The translations under genes and the position numbers were made by a program. From NCBI GenBank assembly GCA_004211235.1, contig SEEY01000005.1:1-20501 (forward strand): a DNA stretch of 20,501 nucleotides. Direction: 5' to 3'. The notes under the pieces were generated by a model that saw nothing but the letters and a program-made list of their open reading frames with translations, did no database searches and was not told the origin of the DNA. Shown in pieces: positions 1 through 6,841 of this stretch (its first letter is position 1; every line of letters begins with the position of its first letter). The stretch comes from Rubrivivax sp. (GTDB lineage Bacteria > Pseudomonadota > Gammaproteobacteria > Burkholderiales > Burkholderiaceae).

Positions 1-271
1 GCGTCAGCGGCGTGCCCGGCATCGTGTCGGACGCCATGAGCACGACGGGCCCGCTCTCCAGCCGCGCGTGCATCGTGCGCTGCTCGGCGCCCGGCGGCAG
101 GTCCGGCATGCTCGCGTCGAAGGGACGGACGTCGAGCGACCCACCCAGGCACGCCTGGTAGAAGGTCATCGCCTCCCGGCAGGTCCCGTCGAAGGTCAGG
201 AAGCCCCGGTCGGCGATGACGCCGCTGCGGCGGTCGAAGCGGCTCCCGTCCAGAGCTCGCTGATCGAGCAT
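1..271 (-). CDS. VOC/PhnB-like (glyoxalase-fold) protein, 5' part only
   Basis: Reading the minus strand from about 230 down to 1 gives an uninterrupted frame with the hallmark GFLTFDGTCREAMTFYQACL, followed by a D-rich loop and LESGPVVLMASD. This is the N-terminal half of a PhnB-type VOC (vicinal oxygen chelate) protein. Such proteins are small dimeric cytosolic proteins of mostly unknown substrate. The gene runs off the left edge, so about half is missing. The nearest in-frame ATG is at 269-271, but it lies inside sequence that codes on the other strand for the RNase E tail. The true N-terminus of the family normally sits within a few residues of the GFLTFDG strand, around 215-225. The 5' end is therefore probably artificial or rearranged, and the substrate cannot be told. 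Confidence 0.6.
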   Translation of the reverse strand, partial: MLDQRALDGSRFDRRSGVIADRGFLTFDGTCREAMTFYQACLGGSLDVRPFDASMPDLPPGAEQRTMHARLESGPVVLMASDTMPGTPLT

Positions 272-628
272 GCGATGGCCGGCACCGTTCCGCCGGTCCA
301 GGCCCCGGCGCCCGCACCTGAGATGGCCGCTCCGGCACCTGTTCAGGCACCTGTTCCGGTCGCGGCTCCCGTGGCGCCGGCACCTGTCGTCGAGGCCTTC
401 AAGCTGCCGCTGGCGGACCTGCAGACCATCGCCGAAGGCGCCGGCCTGCAGTGGGTCAACTCGGACGCCGACAAGATCGCCGCCGCTCAGGCAGCCATCG
501 CTGCGGAGCCGGGCCCCGCACCGCTGGGCCGTGAGCCGGCGGCCGTGGCTGTGGTCGACGAGGGCCCGCTGGTGCTTGTCGAAACACGTAAGGATCTGAG
601 CCAGGTGAAGCTGCCTTTCGAGGCCTGA
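212..628 (+). pseudogene. rne: Ribonuclease E C-terminal fragment (headless rne tail)
   Basis: The plus-strand frame ending at 628 carries an Ala/Pro/Val-rich disordered stretch (about 300-400) and then the Burkholderiales RNase E terminal signature: a segment around AGLQWVNSDADKI, then DEGPLVLVETRKDLSQVKLP just before the stop. RNase E is the essential endonuclease that scaffolds the RNA degradosome. Only about 138 C-terminal codons are here. The S1, RNase H-like, 5'-sensor and DNase I-like catalytic domains are absent. Upstream of about 212 the frame stays open but only as the antisense of a VOC gene, so the apparent ATG at 68 is not a real start. A strong terminator follows. It may be a relic of a rearrangement, a partial duplication, or an assembly junction. 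Confidence 0.7.
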
Positions 629-647
629 TCCCTCTCTCAATCCGCTG

Positions 648-684
648 AACGCCGCCCGGTACTCGCCGGGCGGCGTTTCTTTTT
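648..684 (+). terminator. Strong intrinsic terminator after the rne tail
   Basis: A perfect 12-bp stem is formed by AACGCCGCCCGG (648-659) and CCGGGCGGCGTT (666-677) with a 6-nt loop. It is followed at once by a T-rich tract (678-684). It lies 20 bp after the rne stop codon and is a textbook Rho-independent terminator. Confidence 0.93.
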
Positions 685-878
685 GGGCGCGGCGAAGTCA
701 TTTGCCGCAGGCCTTGCTCCCATCGACTCATTGAACGAGGCTCTCCGGCACGTGCAAATAAGCTGAGGCCTACGCAGGCGCCGCCTCAAGACCGATGCCG
801 CCACCGCGACCCCAAGGGCGATGCTCCGGTCCGCTGCAGCAATCGCTGCCGCCCAACCTGCCGCCCAAGGAGCCCCTC

Positions 879-1241
879 ATGCAATCCGAAGTCCATGTGC
901 CGAACCCGACGATTTCTTCATCGAAAGTCGAGGGCACCGACGTCTTCAACCCGGCCGGCGACAGCCTCGGCTCCATCGACGACCTGATCATCGACAAGGT
1001 CTCGGGGCAAGTCCGCTACGCCGTGCTGGAATTCGGCGGCATCCTCGGCATGGGGACGGATCACTACCCCCTGCCTTGGGGCATGCTGCAGTACGACACG
1101 ACGAAGGACGGCTACGTCGTCGACCTGGAGAAGGAGCAGCTCAGCGACGCACCGCGGTATGCCAGGGACGCCGAGCCCGAGTACACGGAAGAGTACGGCC
1201 GCGGAGTCCACGACTACTACGGCACGCCCTGGACCCGCTGA
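879..1241 (+). CDS. PRC-barrel domain protein
   Basis: This is a 120-residue protein. Residues about 13-90 form a PRC-barrel: VEGTDVFNPAGDSLGSIDDL, then a VRYAVLEFGG strand and a HYPLPW turn. PRC-barrels are small beta-barrels found in RimM, in photosynthetic reaction centre subunit H, and in many stand-alone stress or envelope-associated proteins of unknown partner. The acidic, tyrosine-rich tail (EYTEEYGRGVHDYYG) is typical of the stand-alone bacterial type. The ATG at 879 is chosen over the upstream ATG at 795 because AAGGAG (867-872) sits 6 nt before it and the PRC homology begins just after it. A weak promoter-like TTGAAC lies at 731-736. There is no signal peptide, so it is probably cytosolic. 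The function is unknown beyond the domain. Confidence 0.85.
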   Translation: MQSEVHVPNPTISSSKVEGTDVFNPAGDSLGSIDDLIIDKVSGQVRYAVLEFGGILGMGTDHYPLPWGMLQYDTTKDGYVVDLEKEQLSDAPRYARDAEPEYTEEYGRGVHDYYGTPWTR

Positions 1242-1318
1242 GGCGAGCGCCCGGGGCGGCGGTCCTGCGACTGCAGGCGCCCGGACTCTCGCCTCGCTAA
1301 CTTCCCGGAACGTTGACC

Positions 1319-2089
1319 ATGCGCATTGCCACCTACAACATCAACGGGTTGAATGCCCGACTGCCTGTGCTGCTGCGCTGGCTCGAGGAGACCCAGCCCG
1401 ACATTGCCTGCCTGCAGGAACTGAAGTCTCCTCAAGAGCGATTCCCGCAGGAGGAGTTGAAGGCCCTGGGCTATGAGGCGGTCTGGCATGGCCAGAAGAG
1501 CTGGAACGGTGTAGCCATTCTGGTCCGAGGCGAGCCGCCGGTGGAAGTGCGACGCGGATTGCCGCTGGACCCCGATGACAGCCAGAGCCGCTACCTCGAG
1601 GTCGATGTCGGCAAGCTCCGCGTCGTCTGCCTGTACCTGCCCAACGGCAACCCGGCCCCGGGTCCGAAGTTCGACTACAAACTGCAGTGGATGGAGCAGT
1701 TCATCCTGCATGCGGCCGGGCTTCTTGCGAGCGGAACACCGGTGGTGATGGCAGGCGACTACAACGTCATCCCGACCGCACGCGATGTCTACAAGCCCGA
1801 GCGCTGGACCGACGACGCCCTCTTCCGCGAGGAGACGCGGGATGCGTTCGACCGCCTGATGGCGCAAGGCTGGACGGACGCGCTCCGGTCACTCCATCCT
1901 GACGAGACGATCTACACCTACTTCGACTACTTCAGGAACGCCTTCCAGCGCCACGCGGGGCTGCGGATCGACCACCTGCTGCTGTCCCCGTCGCTGGCAC
2001 CGCGACTGCACGCCGCCGGTGTGAACCTGGACGTGCGCGGTTGGGAGAAATCCAGCGACCACGCGCCGGTGTGGATCGAGCTGGACTGA
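1319..2089 (+). CDS. xth: Exodeoxyribonuclease III (AP endonuclease)
   Basis: This 256-residue protein has the full endonuclease/exonuclease/phosphatase fold of the ExoIII family. ExoIII cleaves the DNA backbone 5' to abasic sites, removes 3' blocking groups, and digests one strand of duplex DNA from the 3' end. Visible catalytic elements are N7 in TYNINGLNAR, E34 in LQELK (metal ligand), D147/N149 in GDYNVIP, the RIDHLLLSP strand, and H248 in SSDHAPVW. The length matches the usual 250-270 residues. The ATG at 1319 is preferred over the in-frame TTG at 1313 because the family begins MRIATYN and GGAA (1307-1310) is well spaced. It acts in cytosolic base-excision repair. A DNA glycosylase that makes its substrate is encoded 0.6 kb downstream on the other strand. 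Confidence 0.95.
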   Translation: MRIATYNINGLNARLPVLLRWLEETQPDIACLQELKSPQERFPQEELKALGYEAVWHGQKSWNGVAILVRGEPPVEVRRGLPLDPDDSQSRYLEVDVGKLRVVCLYLPNGNPAPGPKFDYKLQWMEQFILHAAGLLASGTPVVMAGDYNVIPTARDVYKPERWTDDALFREETRDAFDRLMAQGWTDALRSLHPDETIYTYFDYFRNAFQRHAGLRIDHLLLSPSLAPRLHAAGVNLDVRGWEKSSDHAPVWIELD

Positions 2090-2106
2090 AGGGCCGGTGC
2101 CGCGCA

Positions 2107-2129
2107 GCCGGCGCGCTCCGGCGCGCGGC
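2107..2129. terminator. GC hairpin between convergent xth and DUF3597 genes
   Basis: GCC-G-GCGCGC / GCGCGC-GGC with a TCCG loop forms a stable hairpin (one bulged G) in the 51-bp gap between two convergent genes. There is no T tract on either strand, so it is at best a Rho-assisted or bidirectional transcription barrier. Confidence 0.35.
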
Positions 2130-2140
2130 GCTGAACCCGC

Positions 2141-2572
2141 TCAGTCGAGCAGTTCCTTCGGCACCCTGCCGCCGTTGACTGCGATCTTGGCGAGCACCAT
2201 CTGGTGCAGCCAGACATTCATCTTGGCGGAGTCCTGCATCAGCTCGGGAGGGCAATGCAGTTCGACGGCCAGCTCCTTGCGGGATTCCAGACTCGAATCG
2301 AGTTCCAGCAGCTTCAGCAGGTCGACGATGGACGTGCGCCAGTTCAGTTTCTGACTGCTCGCCGCGGCCCGCTTCTCCAGTTGCGCCTCGACGTCGACGA
2401 TACCGATCGGCGGCGCTTCATCGGCGGCGGCTTGCGGCGCCGCTGCAGGCGGGGCGGATACAGGCGCGGCAGGCGTCAGCGCAGCGCCAGGAGTTGCCGC
2501 AGACGTCGCGGGTGCGTCGGCCTCCTGCTTCTTGATGCCGAGTTTGTCCAGGATCTTCGAGAAAAAGCTCAT
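2141..2572 (-). CDS. DUF3597 domain-containing protein
   Basis: This is a 143-residue protein. It starts with a short amphipathic helix (SFFSKILDKLG), continues with an Ala/Pro-rich flexible linker (residues about 20-55), and ends with a compact helical domain (about 58-143). That domain carries the DUF3597 signature KLNWRTSIVDLLKLL, SLESRKELAVEL, MNVWLHQMVL and NGGRVP. DUF3597 resembles small LysM-associated or membrane-proximal helical domains, but its role is not established. The start at 2572 is supported by AAGGAAA (2577-2583 on the minus strand) a few bases upstream. The gene is convergent with xth and is separated by about 128 bp from the glycosylase gene upstream of it. Confidence 0.9.
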   Translation of the reverse strand: MSFFSKILDKLGIKKQEADAPATSAATPGAALTPAAPVSAPPAAAPQAAADEAPPIGIVDVEAQLEKRAAASSQKLNWRTSIVDLLKLLELDSSLESRKELAVELHCPPELMQDSAKMNVWLHQMVLAKIAVNGGRVPKELLD

Positions 2573-2700
2573 GTGATTTCCTTGTCAACGTGCCAGTCGA
2601 CAAGATAGGCCGCTGCCTGGGCGTTCACTTCAGTGCAAGGCGCATCCGCATGTAGGCGGGGGCGGACACGAGCGAGCAGTCCAACGGCAGGCGGCGCGGC

Positions 2701-3273
2701 CTACTTCGACGTCAACGAGGGTGGCAGCTCGCCGAACCGCCGGCTGACGAAGGGCGAGCCAGCGAGCCCGAAGCGCCATGGCTGGTCCGCCGCCTTCGTG
2801 ATGCCGACGCGGATGCCAACCGCGACCTCGGCCTGTCCGGCCGGACGACGCAGCTCAAACGGCGGCTCGTCGAACGCTTGACCATTGAAGGACCGGTCAA
2901 TACCGAGCGCCTGGCCGACACGGCCCGGCCCGGAGGCGAGCAGCTGCGCCCGATGAACGCCACGGCGCTCGCGCATCAGCTCGAGCCCATGGGTCGGTTC
3001 CAGCGCACGGATCAGGACGGCCGCACCTTGCTCGACTTCGCGGCACACGACGTTGAGGCACCAGTGGAGACCGTAGCTGAGATAGACGTAAGCGCGGCCC
3101 GGTGGCCCGAACATCGGCGCATTCCGCAAAGTCGGACCTTTGAAGCTGTGCGAAGCCTCGTCGTGCGTGTCGTAGGCCTCGGTCTCGACGATCACACCGC
3201 CGACCCCATCGACGAGCAGCGTCCAGCCGATCAACTGGCGCGCTACCGACTCGGGGCTCTGCGAAAAGTCCAT
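2701..3273 (-). CDS. DNA-3-methyladenine glycosylase (AAG/MPG family)
   Basis: This 190-residue enzyme belongs to the alkyladenine glycosylase family, which flips out and excises alkylated purines and hypoxanthine to leave an abasic site. Seen in sequence: GVIVETEAYDTHDEASHSF, where E32 corresponds to the catalytic glutamate and Y34 to the base-stacking tyrosine of the family, then LRNAPMFGPPG, YVYLSYGLHWCLNVV, and a GPGRVGQALGID segment. A longer frame opens at 3390, but those residues have no family counterpart. The ATG at 3273, with GAGG about 12 nt upstream, gives the usual N-terminus (SPESVARQLIGWTL). The product would be processed by the exonuclease III encoded close by. It is cytosolic and appears complete. 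Confidence 0.92.
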   Translation of the reverse strand: MDFSQSPESVARQLIGWTLLVDGVGGVIVETEAYDTHDEASHSFKGPTLRNAPMFGPPGRAYVYLSYGLHWCLNVVCREVEQGAAVLIRALEPTHGLELMRERRGVHRAQLLASGPGRVGQALGIDRSFNGQAFDEPPFELRRPAGQAEVAVGIRVGITKAADQPWRFGLAGSPFVSRRFGELPPSLTSK

Positions 3274-3592
3274 CGCGGATGCCAACCTCAGATTGATGCC
3301 CGTTCGTCTTTGAGCGGGGTCGCGATTGCCTTGCGCCGTCACGCGCCGGCCAGCGGGCTTCGGTATGCCAGGTGCGTCGAGCGAGGCCATGAAAGGGGGC
3401 GTAGAGCCTGTGTGTGTCGCCTGTGACGGTCAGCGCGCTGGGCTGAAGCCTTCTCCAGCCGCGAGTTGCGCCGCGGTGCTGCAGACGAGAGTTCACAGAG
3501 GGTCTACGCCCGGAACTGACTCTAGGGCGATGGCCGGGTCGCTGTTGTAGGACCGCGGCGCATTGGGCGCCGCGATGCCAATCAGCCATCGA
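3274..3592. other. Gene-free interval between the glycosylase and NmrA-like genes
   Basis: These 319 bp hold no convincing gene. The interval is the 5' region of the glycosylase gene and the 3' region of the NmrA-like gene, both on the minus strand. The only structured element I see is the hairpin at 3554-3574. No clear sigma70 promoter stands out, although one must serve the glycosylase gene. Confidence 0.6.
3554..3574 (-). terminator. Perfect 8-bp hairpin downstream of the NmrA-like gene
   Basis: CGCGGCGC (3554-3561) and GCGCCGCG (3567-3574) pair perfectly around a 5-nt loop, 19 bp past the stop codon of the NmrA-like gene. No U tract follows on the minus strand, so termination by this element alone is uncertain. 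Confidence 0.4.
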
Positions 3593-4465
3593 TCAGTTGC
3601 CGCCGACGCGCTCGGCCACGAACGCTTCGTAGGTGCGCAGCGGGCGGCCGAGTATCTTCTCCAGCGCTTGAGCCGCTCCGTCCCGCCCGATCTGGCCGAT
3701 CTGCTGGATGCGGCGCACCATCAGGCCCAGGTCGTAAGCCATCCAGCCCGGTACATGGTTCTTGACCAGCTGCGCTTCGAAGCCCTGCACGTCGTCGCCG
3801 GCGTACTGGATTTCGCGACCCAGGGCCTTGGCCCAGACGGCGGCAGCCGATGGGCCAGTGACGACCTCATTGCCGACCACTTCGATCGTCAGACCGGGCA
3901 GCGGCTCGGGGGCGCGGTCGCGACGCAGCAGTTCAGCCACGGCAACGTCGGCGATGTCACGCACGTCGACCATCGCGCAGCCGATCGCGCCGATGGGCAT
4001 CGGGAAGACGCCATAGCCTTCGATGACCGGCTGGATGGAAACATCGTTCTGCATGAAATACGCCGGTCGCAGGATGGTGGCCGGCAGATCCAGCGATTCG
4101 ATCATCCGTTCCACGGTGTGCTTGCCGGTGAAGTGCGGCACGTCCGTGTACAGGTCCGCATTGATGACGGACAGGTAGACGATGCGCTGCACGCCGGCCT
4201 CCCGGGCGACGTTCAGGGCCTGCAGCGACTGGGTGACCTCATCGGCGGCGAGTGCGTTCAACAGGAACAGTGTGCGCACGCCCTTCATGGCCGCACGCAT
4301 GGACGCGATGTCGGTCAGGTCGGCAACCGCGCCCTTGACCCCGGCAGGCAGGGAGAGGGCGCCGGTCTGGCGCACCAGTGCGGTGACGTCCGCGCCCTGC
4401 TTGGCCAGGCCTTGGACGACGAGGGAACCGACGGTGCCGGTGGCACCAGTAACGAGGATGGTCAT
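3593..4465 (-). CDS. NmrA-like NAD(P)-binding oxidoreductase
   Basis: This 290-residue protein begins with the Rossmann dinucleotide motif VTGATGTVGS (G7, G10, G13), then VVQGLAKQGADVTALVR, as in atypical short-chain dehydrogenases of the NmrA/HSCARG group. The middle carries VYLSVINAD, HFTGKHTVERMIE and LPATILRPAYFMQND, which shape the nucleotide pocket. The classical YxxxK catalytic pair is not obvious, so it may be a redox sensor or a quinone/aldehyde reductase rather than a standard SDR. The ATG at 4465 is chosen because the motif starts three residues later and GGAG lies 6-7 nt upstream; the extension to 4549 is unsupported. It is divergently transcribed from a LysR gene, the usual arrangement for a regulator and its target. 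Confidence 0.85.
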   Translation of the reverse strand: MTILVTGATGTVGSLVVQGLAKQGADVTALVRQTGALSLPAGVKGAVADLTDIASMRAAMKGVRTLFLLNALAADEVTQSLQALNVAREAGVQRIVYLSVINADLYTDVPHFTGKHTVERMIESLDLPATILRPAYFMQNDVSIQPVIEGYGVFPMPIGAIGCAMVDVRDIADVAVAELLRRDRAPEPLPGLTIEVVGNEVVTGPSAAAVWAKALGREIQYAGDDVQGFEAQLVKNHVPGWMAYDLGLMVRRIQQIGQIGRDGAAQALEKILGRPLRTYEAFVAERVGGN

Positions 4466-4570
4466 TTGGAACTCCGTTGGGGAAGTGGTTGGGGCAGACG
4501 AAAGATAGGCCGTTGCGCTTCGTAAACACAGACGCCAAAATATGGACACACCGTCTCAAAAGCAAAACAC
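4466..4570. promoter_or_regulatory. Divergent LysR / NmrA-like control region
   Basis: This 105-bp interval separates the two divergent starts. It contains two spaced inverted repeats: ACGAA (4498-4502) with TTCGT (4519-4523), and AGACG (4530-4534) with CGTCT (4552-4556). A further AGACG occurs at 4496-4500. LysR regulators usually bind imperfect dyads here and control both genes. The exact operator cannot be fixed by eye. Confidence 0.45.
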
Positions 4571-5449
4571 GTGGACCTGAACGCCCTGGCTGACTTCAAC
4601 CTCGTGGCCACCCACGGCGGCTTCGGGCGCGCGAGCCGGGCCAGCCGGCGCTCGAAGGCGACGCTGTCCAGGCGGGTGGCCGATCTGGAGGAGCAGCTCG
4701 GCGTGCGGCTGATCGAGCGCAGCACGAAAGGTCTGGAGCTCACCGAGGCGGGCCAGATGCTGCTCAGCCGCACCGAAGGCCCCATGCACGAGGTGGCGGA
4801 CGCCTTCGCCTCCGCGCGCGAAGGAACCGGCAAGGTGAGCGGGCGACTGCGGGTGGCGGCGCCGATCCTTTTCTCGCAGCTGGCGATGGGCGGCCTCGCT
4901 GCGGAGTTCCGACGCCTCTACCCGGACGTGACGGTGGAAGTCGTGGGCGAGGACCGCCTCGTGAACCTGGTCGATGAACAGTTCGACGTGGCGATTCGCC
5001 CCAACCCCCGGCCCGACACGACGCTCGTGGGCCGGAGCTTCGCGAAGGACGGGCTCGTCGTGGTGGCCGCGCCGTCCATCGCCATGCCGCCGCCGGGCGA
5101 TAGCCCGGTGCGTGTTCCGGCGGTGGTCAGTGCGTTTCGCGACGGCGACACCTGGGCCCTCGACGACGGCCGCCTGAGGGTCGAGCCCGTCCCGGTCCTG
5201 CGGCTGTCCTCGATGTTGATGCTGCGAGATGCGGCCATCGCCGGGGCGGGGGTGGCGCTCGTGCCCAGATCCATCGTCTGGCGCCAGCTGGCCAGCGGGG
5301 AGCTCATGCAATGGGGTGTCGTGGCGGGCAAGGAGGTGGATCTGTGGGTGCTTCACACCTCTCGCCGGCTGGCCAGTCCCAAGGTCAAGGCTTTCGTGGA
5401 GTTCATGTGCTCGCGCTACCCCGACGGCTCCCTGGTACTGGCCGGCTAG
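4571..5449 (+). CDS. LysR-family transcriptional regulator
   Basis: This 292-residue protein has the LTTR architecture. The N-terminal winged helix-turn-helix (residues 1-60) includes ATLSRRVADLEEQLGVRLIE and LELTEAG. A linker helix follows, and then a periplasmic-binding-like effector domain (about 88-290) beginning GRLRVAAPILF and including LAAEFRRLYPDVTVEVV and DVAIRP. The start is GTG at 4571; no good Shine-Dalgarno sequence is visible before it, so translation may be weak or begin differently. It probably senses a small molecule and controls the divergent NmrA-like reductase gene. The first helix region (HGGFGRASRASRRSKATLSRR) is unusually Arg-rich compared with the common SFTAAARELGLSQSAVSRR pattern. 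The effector is unknown. Confidence 0.92.
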   Translation: MDLNALADFNLVATHGGFGRASRASRRSKATLSRRVADLEEQLGVRLIERSTKGLELTEAGQMLLSRTEGPMHEVADAFASAREGTGKVSGRLRVAAPILFSQLAMGGLAAEFRRLYPDVTVEVVGEDRLVNLVDEQFDVAIRPNPRPDTTLVGRSFAKDGLVVVAAPSIAMPPPGDSPVRVPAVVSAFRDGDTWALDDGRLRVEPVPVLRLSSMLMLRDAAIAGAGVALVPRSIVWRQLASGELMQWGVVAGKEVDLWVLHTSRRLASPKVKAFVEFMCSRYPDGSLVLAG

Positions 5450-5583
5450 GAACGGACCAGCAACCCTGGATGTCGCCCGGGGGCATCTGGCCCCGGTGCT
5501 TCATGCCACAGCGAAACACCAGCGCGCGCCACGCCACCTAAGATGGCTGCCTGCCAGCCCGGCCATCGAGCCAGTTCCTCCCG

Positions 5584-6834
5584 ATGAGGCGTGTGTTCAT
5601 CAGTCATCGCAACGGCCGTCCCGATGAAGTGCGCTTCATCCGGCGCCTGCGTGACGAGCTGGCGGCCGCGGGCTTCGAAACGCTGGTCGACTTCGAGCGC
5701 CTGAATGCCGGTGCCGCGCTGCGCCAGGACGTCTACACCTGGCTCGGCATCTGCCATGCCGCCGTGGTGCTGCTGTCCAAGGAGGCGCTCGGTGAAGACA
5801 GCGCCTGGGTGCCGACGGAATCGTCGATCCTCGCCTGGCGCCGCACGCTGGATCCGAAGTTCCTGCTGATCCCGGTGCTGATGCCGGGCGTCGAGGTCGA
5901 CGACCTGCGCGTGCACCTGCGCTTTCGCGACCTCGGCCTGCATGACCTGCTGTGCATCCCGTACGTGGACGAAGCCGGCACGATCGAGAAGATCAAGCAC
6001 GCGGTTCAACCGCTGCAGCCCATCGCCCGCACACCGATGGAGGAGCTGGCCGAGCAGATCGAGGTCAAGCTCGACGGGGTGCGCGATGACTTCCTCGAGG
6101 AGGTGACGCGCCTGTGCGGTGCCGGGCAGCACCAGCTGCCCGCAGGCATGCTGCGCACGCGCGTGGCAGCGCTCGCCTTGCTGCAGGCGCCGCTGGCCGA
6201 GACGCTGGCCGCCCTTGAATACCTGGCGCCGCGCTTGAGCGGTGCCCAGGACATCGAACACATCCTCGAACTCGTCGCCCCGAGCTGGGTGGACCTGTGC
6301 GCGGCGCGGTGGCTTGCCCAATGCGCGCTGGCGCCGGCGCCGCGGCCAGCGGTGGTCGTCAACGCGCGCACGCAGTTCGGCGCGGAGATGTTCGTGCGCC
6401 GCGCCTGTTGCCGGCCGCCACGCACGATGTGGCATCTGGTCAAGGTCACGGCCGTGTTCGGCGAGGCCGTGTTCGAGGACCTGGCGATGGAGATCCAGAC
6501 CGCGCTCGAAGCCGCCTTCGCCAGCGCCTTGCAGTACGACGATGCGCCGGCGTACCAGCTGCAGCTCGTGCTCAACCGCCTGCACCAGCTGGGCCGCGCG
6601 ACTGTCGTCATGCTGCGGCTGAACGTCGGCTTCGAGGAGCTGATTCCGCCGCTGCAGGAACGCTTTCCCTACCTGACCTTCCTGTTCCTGTCGGGCGACG
6701 AGCTGCCGGCGCAGGAGTTCCCCGCCAGCCTCTTGCGGCTGGTGGAACCCAGCCTCGCGCCCGGGCAGGAACTGGACGCCCTGACCACCTATCAAACGGC
6801 GCGCGCCTTGCTGCGCCCCTCAACCCGCCTGTGA
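5584..6834 (+). CDS. TIR-domain protein with STAND-like C-terminal region
   Basis: This 416-residue protein is the first gene of a four-gene operon. Residues 1-145 are a TIR domain: VFISHRN at the first strand, RRLRDELAAAGFETLVD, AAVVLLSKEAL, then WVPTESSILAWRR, in which E79 sits at the position of the NADase catalytic glutamate, and FLLIPVLMPG. Bacterial TIR domains commonly hydrolyse NAD+ or make cyclic ADP-ribose signals in immune systems. Residues 160-250 are helical. Residues about 255-400 look like a STAND-type NTPase core (PAVVVNARTQFG where the P-loop would be, TVVMLRLN, YLTFLFLSGDELP) but lack GxxxxGK. I therefore infer an inactive STAND-like domain. The ribosome site is weak. The stop codon lies 7 bp before the MoxR gene. 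Likely role: toxic or signalling effector of the system. Confidence 0.85.
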   Translation: MRRVFISHRNGRPDEVRFIRRLRDELAAAGFETLVDFERLNAGAALRQDVYTWLGICHAAVVLLSKEALGEDSAWVPTESSILAWRRTLDPKFLLIPVLMPGVEVDDLRVHLRFRDLGLHDLLCIPYVDEAGTIEKIKHAVQPLQPIARTPMEELAEQIEVKLDGVRDDFLEEVTRLCGAGQHQLPAGMLRTRVAALALLQAPLAETLAALEYLAPRLSGAQDIEHILELVAPSWVDLCAARWLAQCALAPAPRPAVVVNARTQFGAEMFVRRACCRPPRTMWHLVKVTAVFGEAVFEDLAMEIQTALEAAFASALQYDDAPAYQLQLVLNRLHQLGRATVVMLRLNVGFEELIPPLQERFPYLTFLFLSGDELPAQEFPASLLRLVEPSLAPGQELDALTTYQTARALLRPSTRL

Positions 6835-6841
6835 GGCTTTC

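Noticed and set aside
68..211. Start of the RNase E frame at the ATG at 68
   Set aside because: Codons 68-211 are the antisense of a good VOC-family coding sequence and do not resemble RNase E.
1240..1295. GAGGCGAG / CTCGCCTC inverted repeat between the PRC-barrel and xth genes
   Set aside because: The arms are perfect, but the 40-nt loop and lack of a T tract make a functional terminator or operator unsupported.
2878..3426. Plus-strand 182-codon frame opposite the DNA glycosylase
   Set aside because: It is the antisense of the conserved glycosylase sequence and has no domain of its own.
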